In this document: in pieces, positions 45,601 to 52,716 of the stretch
Layout of the letters: each line of letters begins with the position of its first letter
Numbering within the stretch: the first letter of the stretch is position 1
DNA from: an uncultured Clostridia bacterium
GTDB taxonomy: Bacteria; Bacillota; Clostridia; Monoglobales; Monoglobaceae
Length of the DNA stretch: 63,437 bases
Assembly: GCA_947631965.1 (NCBI GenBank)
Contig: CANRNL010000014.1
Coordinates: 1 to 63,437 of the forward strand
Reading direction: 5' to 3'
Translations under genes and position numbers: made by a program
The notes under the pieces: model-generated
Told to the model about the DNA's origin: nothing
Databases searched by the model: none
Seen by the model: only the letters and a program-made list of their open reading frames with translations

Positions 45601-45746
45601 GTCGGCGGACCGTCGAAAAAAGTATAAATCTCACCGTCTCGGCGGTTTTCGATGCTCTTTTCAAACACGTCGTTATCTTTCCAGAATTTAACAATTTCCT
45701 TTTCTCTGTCAGCGAATGACAGCTCTGTCGATACCTTCTTATACAT
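42636..45746 (-). CDS. ileS: Isoleucyl-tRNA synthetase, type 2-like (eukaryote-like)
   Basis: A 1036-residue class I synthetase charging tRNA-Ile. The HIGH region is P-P-T-A-N-G-K-P-H-I-G-H near residues 47-58 and the KMSKS region is G-A-K-M-S-K-H-K-G-N near 590-599. There is a CP1 editing domain between them and a tRNA-binding C-terminal half. The length and the N-terminal Y-C-P-R-C-G-T-A-L-S pattern fit the longer IleS2 group, not the ~920-residue Bacillus type. IleS2 enzymes generally show lower mupirocin sensitivity. No T-box leader was found in the upstream region, which holds an AT-rich gap and a hairpin. Confidence 0.95.
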   Translation of the reverse strand: MYKKVSTELSFADREKEIVKFWKDNDVFEKSIENRRDGEIYTFFDGPPTANGKPHIGHVLTRAIKDLIPRYRTMKGYKVLRKAGWDTHGLPVELEVEKALGISGKPQIENYGVEDFIKKCKDSVFTYQSDWEEMSDRVGFWADMNDPYVTYHNDYIESVWWALRQIWDKGLLYKGHKIMPYCPRCGTALSSHEVAQGYKDVKENSIIAKFPIKGTENEYLLAWTTTPWTLPSNVALCVNPDETYIKVDCGEEKYILAEALSEKVLDCEFTVLEKYVGKDLCGMEYIPLYDFAKPDKKAYFVVADGYVTMDDGTGIVHIAPAFGEDDSRVGKENDLPFVNLVNTQGKYIDGVGDWSGLFVKDADKLIIRDLKERNQAFAVIPFEHSYPFCWRCDTPLLYYACDTWFIEMTKVRDKLLKNNEKVNWMPDNIKHGRFGNFLENIIDWGLSRSRYWGTPLPIWECECGHKHVIGSVAELHEMGINCPEDIELHKPYVDRVKLRCEKCGGEMTRVPEVIDCWFDSGSMPFAQWHYPFENKELFEQNFPADFISEAIDQTRGWFYTLMAISTLLFDEAPYKNVVVLGHVQDEKGAKMSKHKGNVIAPMDILNDQGSDAVRWYFYSNSAPWLPNRFSAKNVSESQRKFLGTLWNTYAFYVLYAEIDKFDPTKHTLDVNKISVLDKWILSKLNRAVDAADKFLSDYKITEATRVIQEFTDELSNWYVRRSRERFWGTEMTDDKISAYMTLYTVLVEFSKACAPFIPFMTEQIYQNLVISVDKSAPLSVHLCDYPTVKPEFDFPEIERDMDAIRKVVMLGRACRNDASIKNRQPVAKIFVQSDKKINDDYIYIILDELNVKAVEFTDNADEFISYKFKPQMRTMGPKYGKLMQPIFEVLNTMNGGEVMADLNAGRTVSFEVEGTPVELMRDDVLVETEKKDGYVSSSDMGCTVVLDTNLTDELIEEGFVREIISKLQTMRKESGFEVQDNIRIVFSSDEKLEKIIERNKSEISEQTLAVSIEKGDGDFKEWNINGETLALSVEKA

Positions 45747-45862
45747 ACGACTTCCTCCGTTTATTTCATTGTCAACGCATTGCGCCGAAATTTACAAATA
45801 ATTATATATTATACATAATGTTTCCTGTTTTGTAAAGTGTTTTTTCAATATTTATAAGGGAA

Positions 45863-45892
45863 AAGCAGGCTCGATTACTGAGCCTGCTTTAA
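45863..45892 (-). terminator. Terminator after the flavodoxin gene
   Basis: AAAGCAGGCTC and GAGCCTGCTTT form an 11-bp stem with a 7-base loop, between the flavodoxin stop and ileS. The T-run is weak. Confidence 0.6.
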
Positions 45893-45993
45893 AGAACGCA
45901 ACCACGGGGCAATATATTGTTGAGGATGTATCTGTCAAGCGTTTTTTTCGCTGCCGGCGCTTTTACGTTAGCTTACCTCTTATGCAACGGTTT

Positions 45994-46470
45994 TCATAAC
46001 GTTTCAACCCATTTTTTAAGCTCGTCCTGTGATGGTCTGCCGTTTAACATTCTGCCCGTCTTTATTTCGGCGCTCGGAGAAACCGAGCCTTTCAGCGCGT
46101 CCGCGCAGCCGCCTATGCCGCTGCCGCCCGAGGTGGCAAACAATACAATTTTCTTGCCCGAAAAGTCATAGCTCTCCAAAAATGTATTTATTATCGTCGG
46201 CGCGGTGTACCACCAGACAGGAAAGCCCAAAAGAATTGTGTCATACGCTTCGATATTAGCGTTTGTGTCCGCAATAGCGGGTCGGCTCGATTTATCCTGC
46301 ATTTCTACCGAGCTTCGTGAGGATTTATTTTGCCAATTCAAATCCGCGCTTGTGTAGGGAACTGCGGGCTTGATTTCGTATAAATCCGCTCCCGCCGCCT
46401 CCGCGAGATTTTTCGCGGCTTTCGCCGTAGTTCCGCTTGCACTGAAATATGCTACCAACGTTTTACTCAT
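45994..46470 (-). CDS. Flavodoxin
   Basis: A 158-residue cytoplasmic FMN protein. It begins K-T-L-V-A-Y-F-S-A-S-G-T-T-A, where the S-x-S-G-T-T loop binds the FMN phosphate. P-V-W-W-Y-T-A-P and A-T-S-G-G-S-G-I-G follow, which hold the isoalloxazine ring. It shares the long-chain pattern with the two exported flavodoxin fusions farther along. It diverges from a tetR gene, and both promoters carry TGAC-N5-GTCA palindromes, so it is almost certainly under that regulator. Confidence 0.9.
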   Translation of the reverse strand: MSKTLVAYFSASGTTAKAAKNLAEAAGADLYEIKPAVPYTSADLNWQNKSSRSSVEMQDKSSRPAIADTNANIEAYDTILLGFPVWWYTAPTIINTFLESYDFSGKKIVLFATSGGSGIGGCADALKGSVSPSAEIKTGRMLNGRPSQDELKKWVETL

Positions 46471-46512
46471 TATAATTACCTCCTCATATTTATACAGTGT
46501 TATTTTTATACA

Positions 46513-46587
46513 TTATAGCATATCACTGACGCGCCGTCAATAGATTTTCAAAAAATATTGACATTATGTCAGAAATGTGTTACACTG
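46513..46587. promoter_or_regulatory. Overlapping divergent promoters with TetR-type operators
   Basis: Minus strand: TTGACG (46541-46536) and TATAAT (46518-46513), 17-base spacer, for flavodoxin; the palindrome TGACGCGCCGTCA (46528-46540) covers its -35 box. Plus strand: TTGACA (46559-46564) and TACACT (46582-46587), 17-base spacer, for tetR; the palindrome TGACATTATGTCA (46560-46572) covers its -35 box. Both palindromes are perfect. Confidence 0.85.
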
Positions 46588-46619
46588 GTTATACAGTATG
46601 AATTAAAGGAGAAAAATTT

Positions 46620-47249
46620 ATGCCGAAAGGATCGCCCGAATTAACCAACGCGCGCAGGGAGGAAATAATCAACGCCTGCGAGAAGCTGTATCGTACAATG
46701 AGCTTCAAGGAGATAACCATAAAGGAGATAGGCGGCGCAACCTCTTTTACGCGCACCTCAATCTATAACTATTTTCAGACAAAGGAAGAGATTTTCCTCG
46801 CGCTCATTGAGCGTGAATACAACCTCTGGTGCGACGACCTCGAAAAGACAATGCGTGAGAACGAGGCAATGACTAAAGACGAGCTTGCAGACGCGCTCGC
46901 GCGTTCGCTGGAGAAACGTCCGCAACTTTTGAAGCTGCTGTCGATGAACCACTATGATATGGAGGAGAACAGCTCTCTCGACCGTTTGACGGATATGAAG
47001 GTCGCGTACAACCGCTCGATATGCACCGTGCGGGAGTTTGTGAAAAAGTATTTCCCTCAGCTTACGGATGAGCAGCTTCACGAGTTTATATACCTGTTTT
47101 TCCCGTTTATGTTCGGGATATATCCGTATGCGGTCGTGACGGACAAGCAGCAGCAGGCTATGAAAGACGCGGGTATGAATTATCCAAAAATGACAGTCTA
47201 TGATATAACCTACGGCTGCGTAAAACGTCTGCTTAGCAGTATTGTGTGA
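46620..47249 (+). CDS. TetR-family transcriptional regulator (redox region)
   Basis: A 209-residue protein with an N-terminal TetR helix-turn-helix: I-T-I-K-E-I-G-G-A-T-S-F-T-R-T-S-I-Y-N-Y-F near residues 32-52. It has a helical ligand-binding C-terminal domain. AAAGGAG precedes the ATG. Its own promoter and those of the divergent flavodoxin and the distant flavin-reductase operon share the TGAC-N5-GTCA palindrome. This argues for autorepression and a local regulon. The inducer is unknown; quinones or aldehydes would fit the enzymes it seems to control. Confidence 0.88.
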   Translation: MPKGSPELTNARREEIINACEKLYRTMSFKEITIKEIGGATSFTRTSIYNYFQTKEEIFLALIEREYNLWCDDLEKTMRENEAMTKDELADALARSLEKRPQLLKLLSMNHYDMEENSSLDRLTDMKVAYNRSICTVREFVKKYFPQLTDEQLHEFIYLFFPFMFGIYPYAVVTDKQQQAMKDAGMNYPKMTVYDITYGCVKRLLSSIV

Positions 47250-47267
47250 GGTTAAAATTATATATAA

Positions 47268-47297
47268 ACAGCGCGGCTTTATAAAGCCGCGCTGTTG
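47268..47297. terminator. Hairpin terminator between the two tetR genes
   Basis: ACAGCGCGGCTTTA and TAAAGCCGCGCTGT form a perfect long stem between convergent genes. The T-run is short. Confidence 0.7.
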
Positions 47298-47352
47298 TAA
47301 TACTTATTTCATAACTCCGCTTACAAGGACGCAAAGCGTCACACCATTTATG

Positions 47353-47955
47353 CTACCTCAAATGTTGCTTTTCATCAAAAGGAATAACACAGCGCATACA
47401 AATATCCGTCACCCGTTCAACGGTATCGGCGCAATCCCCTCTTATCCACTCCGAAATAATCGCCATAATTCCCGCGATGTAAAATGAAATAATGTAGGAT
47501 TTGTCCTGTTCGGAGAGACGAAATCGGTCTAATATGGGAGAGAATATTTCCGTAAATAGTTTTCTAAATGTTTCTTCCGCGTTAAATACATCGGAGTGTG
47601 AAAGCACAACCTTAAATAAGCGTTTGTTGTCCTTTACAAACTCAAGGTACGGCTTCAGATATTCGGGTGAAATAAAAATTAAATCATCTAAATTTTCCGA
47701 CCGCAGCCGTTCCTTTATGTCTGTAAGGTGCGTAGCATATCTTTGGAAACATTCGTCATTCTTATATGCAACACATTCATCAAGCAAATCGCCGATTGTT
47801 TCATAATGCAGATAAAATGTCGAACGATTGACGCCCGCCTTTTCGCAAATTTCTTTTACGGTGATGTATTCAAATTCCTTTTTTTCAAGCAACTCGATTA
47901 AAGCCGTATCCATACGAACCGCCGTGTTAAAATACTTGCTTTCAGACTTGTTCAA
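47353..47955 (-). CDS. TetR-family transcriptional regulator
   Basis: A 200-residue protein with the helix-turn-helix I-T-V-K-E-I-C-E-K-A-G-V-N-R-S-T-F-Y-L-H-Y near residues 34-54. Its C-terminal domain is of the TetR_C-33 type common in Firmicutes. It is read after the small membrane protein gene 33 bases upstream, and the pair is probably one unit. Its sequence is unlike the other TetR in this window, so they should see different operators. Confidence 0.87.
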   Translation of the reverse strand: MNKSESKYFNTAVRMDTALIELLEKKEFEYITVKEICEKAGVNRSTFYLHYETIGDLLDECVAYKNDECFQRYATHLTDIKERLRSENLDDLIFISPEYLKPYLEFVKDNKRLFKVVLSHSDVFNAEETFRKLFTEIFSPILDRFRLSEQDKSYIISFYIAGIMAIISEWIRGDCADTVERVTDICMRCVIPFDEKQHLR

Positions 47956-47988
47956 TCGTTCCGCCTTCTTTCCTTTTTCGCCCGCCGC

Positions 47989-48348
47989 TTAATTGTTTTC
48001 GTTTGCGATTTCCGAGGCAAGACGAATAATATCTCCCGCATATTTTTCTTTGCTCTTTTGAAGAATACGGTTGTAAATAGGATAATTTACTCCCACTCCT
48101 ATAAAGCCTATAATTCCCACTATGATGCCCAATATCATCATGGCAGTGCCGCCGTCGCCGATAACCTTCATCGACAGACACATCCCCACACCCGCGACCA
48201 GCGCGGCAATAATCCCAAAGGAATAGGTGAAAATCTGCGCCGGTCTTTTAGCCGCTTTGTCCAGCTTTCTGAGCGCTACCACCTTTGACGCACTTTTTTT
48301 TGAGTACTCGTTTACGATTGCTTCCGCATAAATTTTGTCTGTGTTCAT
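47989..48348 (-). CDS. Conserved two-helix membrane protein of unknown function
   Basis: 119 residues from the ATG at 48348, which has GGAGG upstream. A longer frame lacks a ribosome site. The N-terminal part is Lys-rich and helical (K-K-S-A-S-K-V-V-A-L-R-K-L-D). Two membrane segments follow (about 48-68 and 75-95) with I-F-T-Y-S-F-G-I-I, then a short polar C-terminus with K-S-K-E-K-Y-A-G-D-I. Relatives are sometimes labelled dihydropteridine reductase without support. It is in tandem with a tetR gene, which may autoregulate the pair. Confidence 0.7.
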   Translation of the reverse strand: MNTDKIYAEAIVNEYSKKSASKVVALRKLDKAAKRPAQIFTYSFGIIAALVAGVGMCLSMKVIGDGGTAMMILGIIVGIIGFIGVGVNYPIYNRILQKSKEKYAGDIIRLASEIANENN

Positions 48349-48514
48349 TTTTATTACCTCCGTTTCATTTGATAACTTTATTATAACGGAGAAAATATTA
48401 AATCTGAACAACACGATTACTCTTTTGTGTTGAGTTCAAAGGGAGTTGTGCTTCGACGATACGGCTGTTTATCCGTTATTCAATAAGGCGCATTACTCCG
48501 ATTTTGCGAAAGTC

Positions 48515-48868
48515 TCACGCCGTAACTCCGTCGCTTGCGGTATATGCCTCGAGCGAGCCTGATTTTACCTGAACGCACAGGTATTTAATCGAGGAATTTT
48601 CCGCCGCGAAAAGCTGCCTTTTTGCCTCAGGCGAGACGCGCAGAAAATCATTAGCCTCAAGAGCAACCTTTTCTCCGTCGATTTCCATACAACCCTTGCC
48701 CTCAAGAATTATATAGATTTCCTCGTTTTGCTTATGCGAGTGAACAAACGGCACTCCCGCGCCCGCAGGCATAAAGTTTACGCTTATCTCCGCACCGGTA
48801 AGCCCGAGCGTGTCGTGAAGCTCCACTCTGTCCGTGCCGGTTACGTTTACCTTGCTGTAATTTTTCAT
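48515..48868 (-). CDS. Cupin-domain protein
   Basis: A 117-residue single-domain cupin with P-F-V-H-S-H-K-Q-N-E-E-I-Y-I-I-L-E-G-K-G in the first metal motif. The second motif region A-N-D-F-L-R-V-S-P-E-A-K-R is followed by the end of the barrel. I chose the ATG at 48868 because GGAGG precedes it. The promoter carries the same inverted repeat as the rrf2 promoter, so it is probably part of the Rrf2 regulon. The substrate is not predictable. Confidence 0.85.
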   Translation of the reverse strand: MKNYSKVNVTGTDRVELHDTLGLTGAEISVNFMPAGAGVPFVHSHKQNEEIYIILEGKGCMEIDGEKVALEANDFLRVSPEAKRQLFAAENSSIKYLCVQVKSGSLEAYTASDGVTA

Positions 48869-48890
48869 AATAAAGACCTCCAAAAATAAT

Positions 48891-48962
48891 ATATAGTTGT
48901 AATCATTTTGATTACAACTATATATTAGCACAATCTTGTTGTAATGTCAATAGTTACAACAA
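48891..48962 (-). promoter_or_regulatory. Cupin promoter with two Rrf2-type palindromes
   Basis: On the minus strand TTGACA (48950-48945) and TAATAT (48927-48922) are 17 bases apart. TTGTTGTAA (48936-48944) and TTACAACAA (48954-48962) bracket the -35 box. Downstream of the -10 box lies a perfect 15-bp inverted repeat, ATATAGTTGTAATCA (48891-48905) and its complement (48909-48923), with a TTT centre. Confidence 0.85.
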
Positions 48963-48978
48963 AAAATATAAATATTTT

Positions 48979-49404
48979 TTATATCAGTATATTCAGTTGC
49001 TTCATCAAATCGGCAAGCGTAACGCTTTTCAGTTCGTTTTCCAACGCCGCCTGAGCGTCCTTAAGGTGCGAGTCCAGCACCGCATGGATGTTTTTCCCTA
49101 CGGGACATTCGGGGTTTGGATTTTCGTGAAAATTAAACAGATTGCCTTCTATGCAGTCAACCGCCTTGTAAATGTCGTAAAGAGTAATATCGTCCGCACT
49201 TTTTACGGGCGTTGCGCCGCCGCTTCCCGCCTTTACGTCGATTATTCCCGCCGCCTTGAGACTCGAAAGCGTGCGACGTATCACAACGGGATTTACATTA
49301 ACGCTAGACGCTATTAAATCCGACGTCATTTTATATTCCTTTCCGAGAACATAAATCGCAAGCAGCGAATGAACCGCCACGGTAAATCTTGATGTAATCT
49401 TCAT
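48979..49404 (-). CDS. Rrf2-family transcriptional regulator
   Basis: 141 residues from the ATG at 49404; a GTG three codons upstream is possible. The winged helix has F-T-V-A-V-H-S-L-L-A-I, N-P-V-V-I-R-R-T-L-S-S-L-K and G-I-I-D-V-K-A-G-S-G-G-A. It has only one cysteine of the usual Fe-S type position (N-P-E-C-P-V-G), so it is more like YwnA/CymR-type members than IscR. Its own promoter and the cupin promoter share an operator. Confidence 0.88.
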   Translation of the reverse strand: MKITSRFTVAVHSLLAIYVLGKEYKMTSDLIASSVNVNPVVIRRTLSSLKAAGIIDVKAGSGGATPVKSADDITLYDIYKAVDCIEGNLFNFHENPNPECPVGKNIHAVLDSHLKDAQAALENELKSVTLADLMKQLNILI

Positions 49405-49424
49405 TCTTAACACCCCTTAATAAT

Positions 49425-49467
49425 ATTGTATATTATTTTTGTTGTAATGTCAACGGTTACATCAAAA
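49425..49467 (-). promoter_or_regulatory. rrf2 promoter with matching operator
   Basis: On the minus strand TTGACA (49453-49448) and TACAAT (49430-49425) are 17 bases apart. The arms TTTTGTTGTAA (49437-49447) and TTACATCAAAA (49457-49467) differ by one base and bracket the -35 box, exactly as upstream of the cupin gene. Confidence 0.85.
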
Positions 49468-49488
49468 TTGCCGATTATCAAGTCAAAT

Positions 49489-49524
49489 AAAGAGCAGAGC
49501 CGTATTCAAACAGCCCTGCTCTTT
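49489..49524 (-). terminator. Terminator of the six-gene redox operon
   Basis: AAAGAGCAG and CTGCTCTTT form a 9-bp stem just after the stop of the last gene. A-rich sequence on the plus strand gives T residues on the minus strand. Confidence 0.7.
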
Positions 49525-49530
49525 ATAGCT

Positions 49531-51651
49531 TTATTCCGTAACTCCGCTTGCTTTAAGCCACGCGGTTATTTTATCTCTGTTATACGATGCATACGTCACG
49601 TCAAGTCCCTCTTTTATCGCACTGTCGGGGCAGAGCTTCGCGACCGCGCTTATCGTCTGACCGAAGCGTCCGCCGCCCATCGAGCAGAACGGAATTATCG
49701 TTTTGCCGCTCATATCATAGTGCGTCAGGAAACTGCGTACAGGCGCGGGAACAGACGCCCACCAGTTGCAGTAGCCGAGTAAAATTGTGTCGTAGTCGTC
49801 AATGTTAAGTCCCGCGTCCTCGAGGTATGCTTTTAAGTCGGGAACAGCGTTTTCGCGCTGCTCGGTCAGCGCTTCGGAGTATAAAATCTGCGAATTGCTC
49901 GTTGCCGAATACGGTGTTGCACGTTCGATGCGGAATATATCCGCACCGCTTACGTCCTTTATTATTTTAGCTAAACCGTCGGTGTTGCCGGTCTGCGAGA
50001 AGTACGCGATAAGCGTTTTGTTCGCTTTCTCGTTCGGCTTAGCAATATTAACGCTCTTTACGCTGCCGCTTCCCGCCGACGCGTTTCTAACCAAGCGTAT
50101 GCCTATGCTGTAAAGCGGCGCGTCAGCCGGATACGTGCTTCTGTACGCGCTTCTGATATGCTTTGGGAAATCGTTCCAGCCGCCGCCGCGCACGATTTTG
50201 TAATGTCCTTCTTCCGCTCCCGTCGGATTTGCCGCGTCGCCGGAGTATGCGCTGTACCAGTCCCAAACCCACTCGCCGACGTTTCCGTGCATATTGTAAA
50301 GTCCGTAATTATTCGCTCCGTAGCTGTCAACCGCCACGGTATGACTGAGATAACCGTTCACCCAACTGCCGCTCGCGTCGTTGTTATAGCCGTATGCGTT
50401 GTAGCAATTCGCCTGCGTATCTTCAACGTAGCTGCCGAAATTAAACGGAGTATCGGTATTCGCTCTCGCGGCGTACTCCCACTCGGCTTCCGTAGGCAGG
50501 CGATAACCGTTCGCGCTCTTGTCCCATGTGACCGTATCGCCCGAAACGGTGTAGCACGGCGTTAAGCCCTCTGCAAGGCTTCGCTTGTTGCAGTATTCTA
50601 TCGCGTCGTACCAGGTGACATTTTCTACGGGCAGATTGTCGCCGGCGTTCTCACTCGGATTACTGCCCATAACCGCCCTGTATTCACTTTGCGTTAATTC
50701 CTTTTCGTCCATATAGAAACTGTCAACGGTGACGCTGTGCAAAGTCTCGTCCGCGTCACGTTCTGCTTCTATTTCCGGACTTCCCATTTGAAACGTGCCG
50801 CCGTTTATCAGTGCCATACCTTCAACCTCCTCATTATTTCCGAAATCAAGCCCAAGACCGTCTACCCATGCGGCAACGCTGTCCTTCGACTCGCCGATAT
50901 TAAACCGTTTGCCGCTCAGCCAGTTTGCGTTCCGCGTCAAGCGCTGCAACTCCGAGGTTGAGCCTATACCGCTGCTGCCCGATGTGCAGAACGGAATAAT
51001 AGTCTTTCCGTCAAAATTATATTTTTCAAGGAAGGTATATATTATTTTCGGCGCTTTGCCGTACCATATAGGATAGCCGACGAATATAATATCATACTGT
51101 TCCATATTGTCGACGGTTCCGTCAATTTCGGGACGCGCGGTGTCGCTATACTGCTCTTGATATGCGCGTGTGCTTGAATCATAATAATTGTTGTTTTCCG
51201 GTCCGTAGGGCTCTTTCGGAATAATCTCATACTTATCCGCACCGGTTATTTCCGTAATGTAGTTTGCTATTTCCTCTGTGTGGTTCGTCCATGAAAAATA
51301 TGCGACAAGCGTTTTGGTTTTCTCCGGTTTGGGTGGTGTTGGGCGTGTATCAACCTTGTTCATCTCAATCGGAGATATATCCGTCATATCCCACAGAAAG
51401 ACCTTAACCTTGCCGCCGCTGCCGGTAACGGTATCAGTCACATCATCAATCGTTCCGTTTTCCGGCTCGTAAATATTGCAGCCCGAAAGCCTTCCGTTTC
51501 TGTCATACGACGCTATAATCAATCTGCCGTTATTCGGTACGTCCGAAATGGTTATTGTATTCCCGTCAGTGTAATAATTTGCCGCGTATACCGACGAGGA
51601 AAACAGGCATAGCGCTATTGCCGTAAGTATAAATATAAATCTTTTTTTCAT
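49531..51651 (-). CDS. Exported flavodoxin-SUMF1-flavodoxin fusion
   Basis: A 706-residue protein with an N-terminal signal peptide (about 1-23, then A-N-Y-Y). Residues about 110-275 form a flavodoxin (K-T-L-V-A-Y-F-S-W-T-N-H-T). Residues about 285-525 form a formylglycine-generating-enzyme-like SUMF1 domain (G-G-T-F-Q-M-G-S; L-P-T-E-A-E-W-E-Y-A-A-R; G-N-V-G-E-W-V-W-D). Residues about 540-705 form a second flavodoxin with a canonical S-Q-T-G-N-T loop. At the site where true formylglycine enzymes have the copper cysteines, the chain reads R-G-G-G-W-N-D-F-P-K with no Cys. The middle domain is therefore probably not an active formylglycine generator. It is the last gene of the redox operon. Confidence 0.85.
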   Translation of the reverse strand: MKKRFIFILTAIALCLFSSSVYAANYYTDGNTITISDVPNNGRLIIASYDRNGRLSGCNIYEPENGTIDDVTDTVTGSGGKVKVFLWDMTDISPIEMNKVDTRPTPPKPEKTKTLVAYFSWTNHTEEIANYITEITGADKYEIIPKEPYGPENNNYYDSSTRAYQEQYSDTARPEIDGTVDNMEQYDIIFVGYPIWYGKAPKIIYTFLEKYNFDGKTIIPFCTSGSSGIGSTSELQRLTRNANWLSGKRFNIGESKDSVAAWVDGLGLDFGNNEEVEGMALINGGTFQMGSPEIEAERDADETLHSVTVDSFYMDEKELTQSEYRAVMGSNPSENAGDNLPVENVTWYDAIEYCNKRSLAEGLTPCYTVSGDTVTWDKSANGYRLPTEAEWEYAARANTDTPFNFGSYVEDTQANCYNAYGYNNDASGSWVNGYLSHTVAVDSYGANNYGLYNMHGNVGEWVWDWYSAYSGDAANPTGAEEGHYKIVRGGGWNDFPKHIRSAYRSTYPADAPLYSIGIRLVRNASAGSGSVKSVNIAKPNEKANKTLIAYFSQTGNTDGLAKIIKDVSGADIFRIERATPYSATSNSQILYSEALTEQRENAVPDLKAYLEDAGLNIDDYDTILLGYCNWWASVPAPVRSFLTHYDMSGKTIIPFCSMGGGRFGQTISAVAKLCPDSAIKEGLDVTYASYNRDKITAWLKASGVTE

Positions 51652-51665
51652 TGCGATTGTTTCCT

Positions 51666-52715
51666 TTACAGTTCCAAGTCAAGTCCGTTTACCCAGTCCA
51701 TAACCGTATCGCTTGACGCGCCGCCGCTAAAGCGTTGTCCGTCAAGCCAGTTCGCGCCCTGAGTTACATTTTGCATTGCCGTGGTAGAGCCTATCGGACT
51801 GCTGCCCGACGTGCAGAACGGGATAATCGTCTTTCCCGAAAAATCGTAGCTTTCAAGGAAAGTAAAGATTATCTTAGGCGCGTTGCCCCACCAGATAGGA
51901 TAGCCTAAGAATATTGTATCGTACCGGTCCATATTCTCGACCGTTCCCGAAATTGCGGGACGCGCGGAGTCGTCGTTTTGTTCGCGGTTCGCGCGGCAGT
52001 CCGAGTTGTAGTCCAAGTCGGCGTCGGTGTACGGAACTTCGGGCAGTATTTCATAAATATCCGCGCCGATTCCCTCCGCGATATGCTTTGCCACGCCTTC
52101 GGTATTGTTCGTTGCCGAGAAATATGCTACGAGTGTTTTGCTCTCCTGCCTGTCGTTATCCGTTGGAGCCGCGGTCTGCTCTGCGGTTGCCGCAGGAGTT
52201 GCTGTCGGAGCGGGCGTTGCTGTCGGTTCGGCTGCTTCAGCCGCTTTCGTAACAGTCACGGTCTGCGTTTCATCATCCCACTCTACGTCAAACTTGAAGC
52301 TCTCCGCGATAAATCTAATCGGGAGCATAGTGCGGTCATTGATTAAAGCGGGAGCAACGTCAAGTGTCTGCGCCACATCGTTCAAGTACGCGGTCGCGCT
52401 GTCTATCGTCAGCCTTATTACGTCATTGCCGTATGTCAACACGGCGGTGTTTGCGGCATCTTCCCACTCGACAGTGCCGCCCATTTCCTCGACCACAGCG
52501 CGCACGGGCAAAAGCGTTCTCGCGTCATTTACAAGCACCGGAACGGTTCCGCGTCCGGGGTCGATTTCCCGGTCTGCTCCGTTTACCGTCATTACAGGAT
52601 TTCCTATTTGCAGTGTTATGGTCAAATCTCCGTCAGCCGCGCAGGCAGTAATGCCCGCCAAACTTAAAATTACAGATAAAATTACAGATAAAATTACAGC
52701 TAATATTTTCTTCAT
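51666..52715 (-). CDS. Exported flavodoxin with copper-amine-oxidase-like stalk domain
   Basis: 349 residues. The signal sequence has a repeated V-I-L-S core and ends I-T-A-C, so it is a possible lipoprotein. The stalk domain follows (about 30-155) with two copies of the R-T-L-L-P-V-R-A-V-V-E / R-T-M-L-P-I-R-F-I-A-E pattern. An A-P-T-A-T-P linker leads to a flavodoxin (about 190-347) with T-L-V-A-Y-F-S-A-T-N-N-T and P-F-C-T-S-G-S-S-P-I-G. It would display a flavodoxin outside the membrane. Only 14 bases separate it from the flavodoxin-SUMF1 gene. Confidence 0.85.
   Translation of the reverse strand: MKKILAVILSVILSVILSLAGITACAADGDLTITLQIGNPVMTVNGADREIDPGRGTVPVLVNDARTLLPVRAVVEEMGGTVEWEDAANTAVLTYGNDVIRLTIDSATAYLNDVAQTLDVAPALINDRTMLPIRFIAESFKFDVEWDDETQTVTVTKAAEAAEPTATPAPTATPAATAEQTAAPTDNDRQESKTLVAYFSATNNTEGVAKHIAEGIGADIYEILPEVPYTDADLDYNSDCRANREQNDDSARPAISGTVENMDRYDTIFLGYPIWWGNAPKIIFTFLESYDFSGKTIIPFCTSGSSPIGSTTAMQNVTQGANWLDGQRFSGGASSDTVMDWVNGLDLEL
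52666..52700. repeat. Three 12-bp tandem repeats in a signal-peptide coding region
   Basis: AAAATTACAGAT is repeated twice exactly and a third time almost completely. On the minus strand it encodes the L-S-V-I repeats of the signal helix, so the core length may vary by slippage in steps of four residues. Confidence 0.75.
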
Positions 52716-52716
52716 T

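Noticed and set aside
44280-45719. 479-codon open frame on the plus strand
   Set aside because: Antisense to the clearly conserved ileS gene; an artefact of codon bias.
45747-45993. T-box leader before ileS
   Set aside because: No T-box core sequence, specifier stem or antiterminator was found. The hairpin there faces the flavodoxin gene.
49531-51651. Active formylglycine-generating enzyme for sulfatases
   Set aside because: The conserved cysteine pair is replaced by W-N-D-F-P-K, and no sulfatase gene is nearby.
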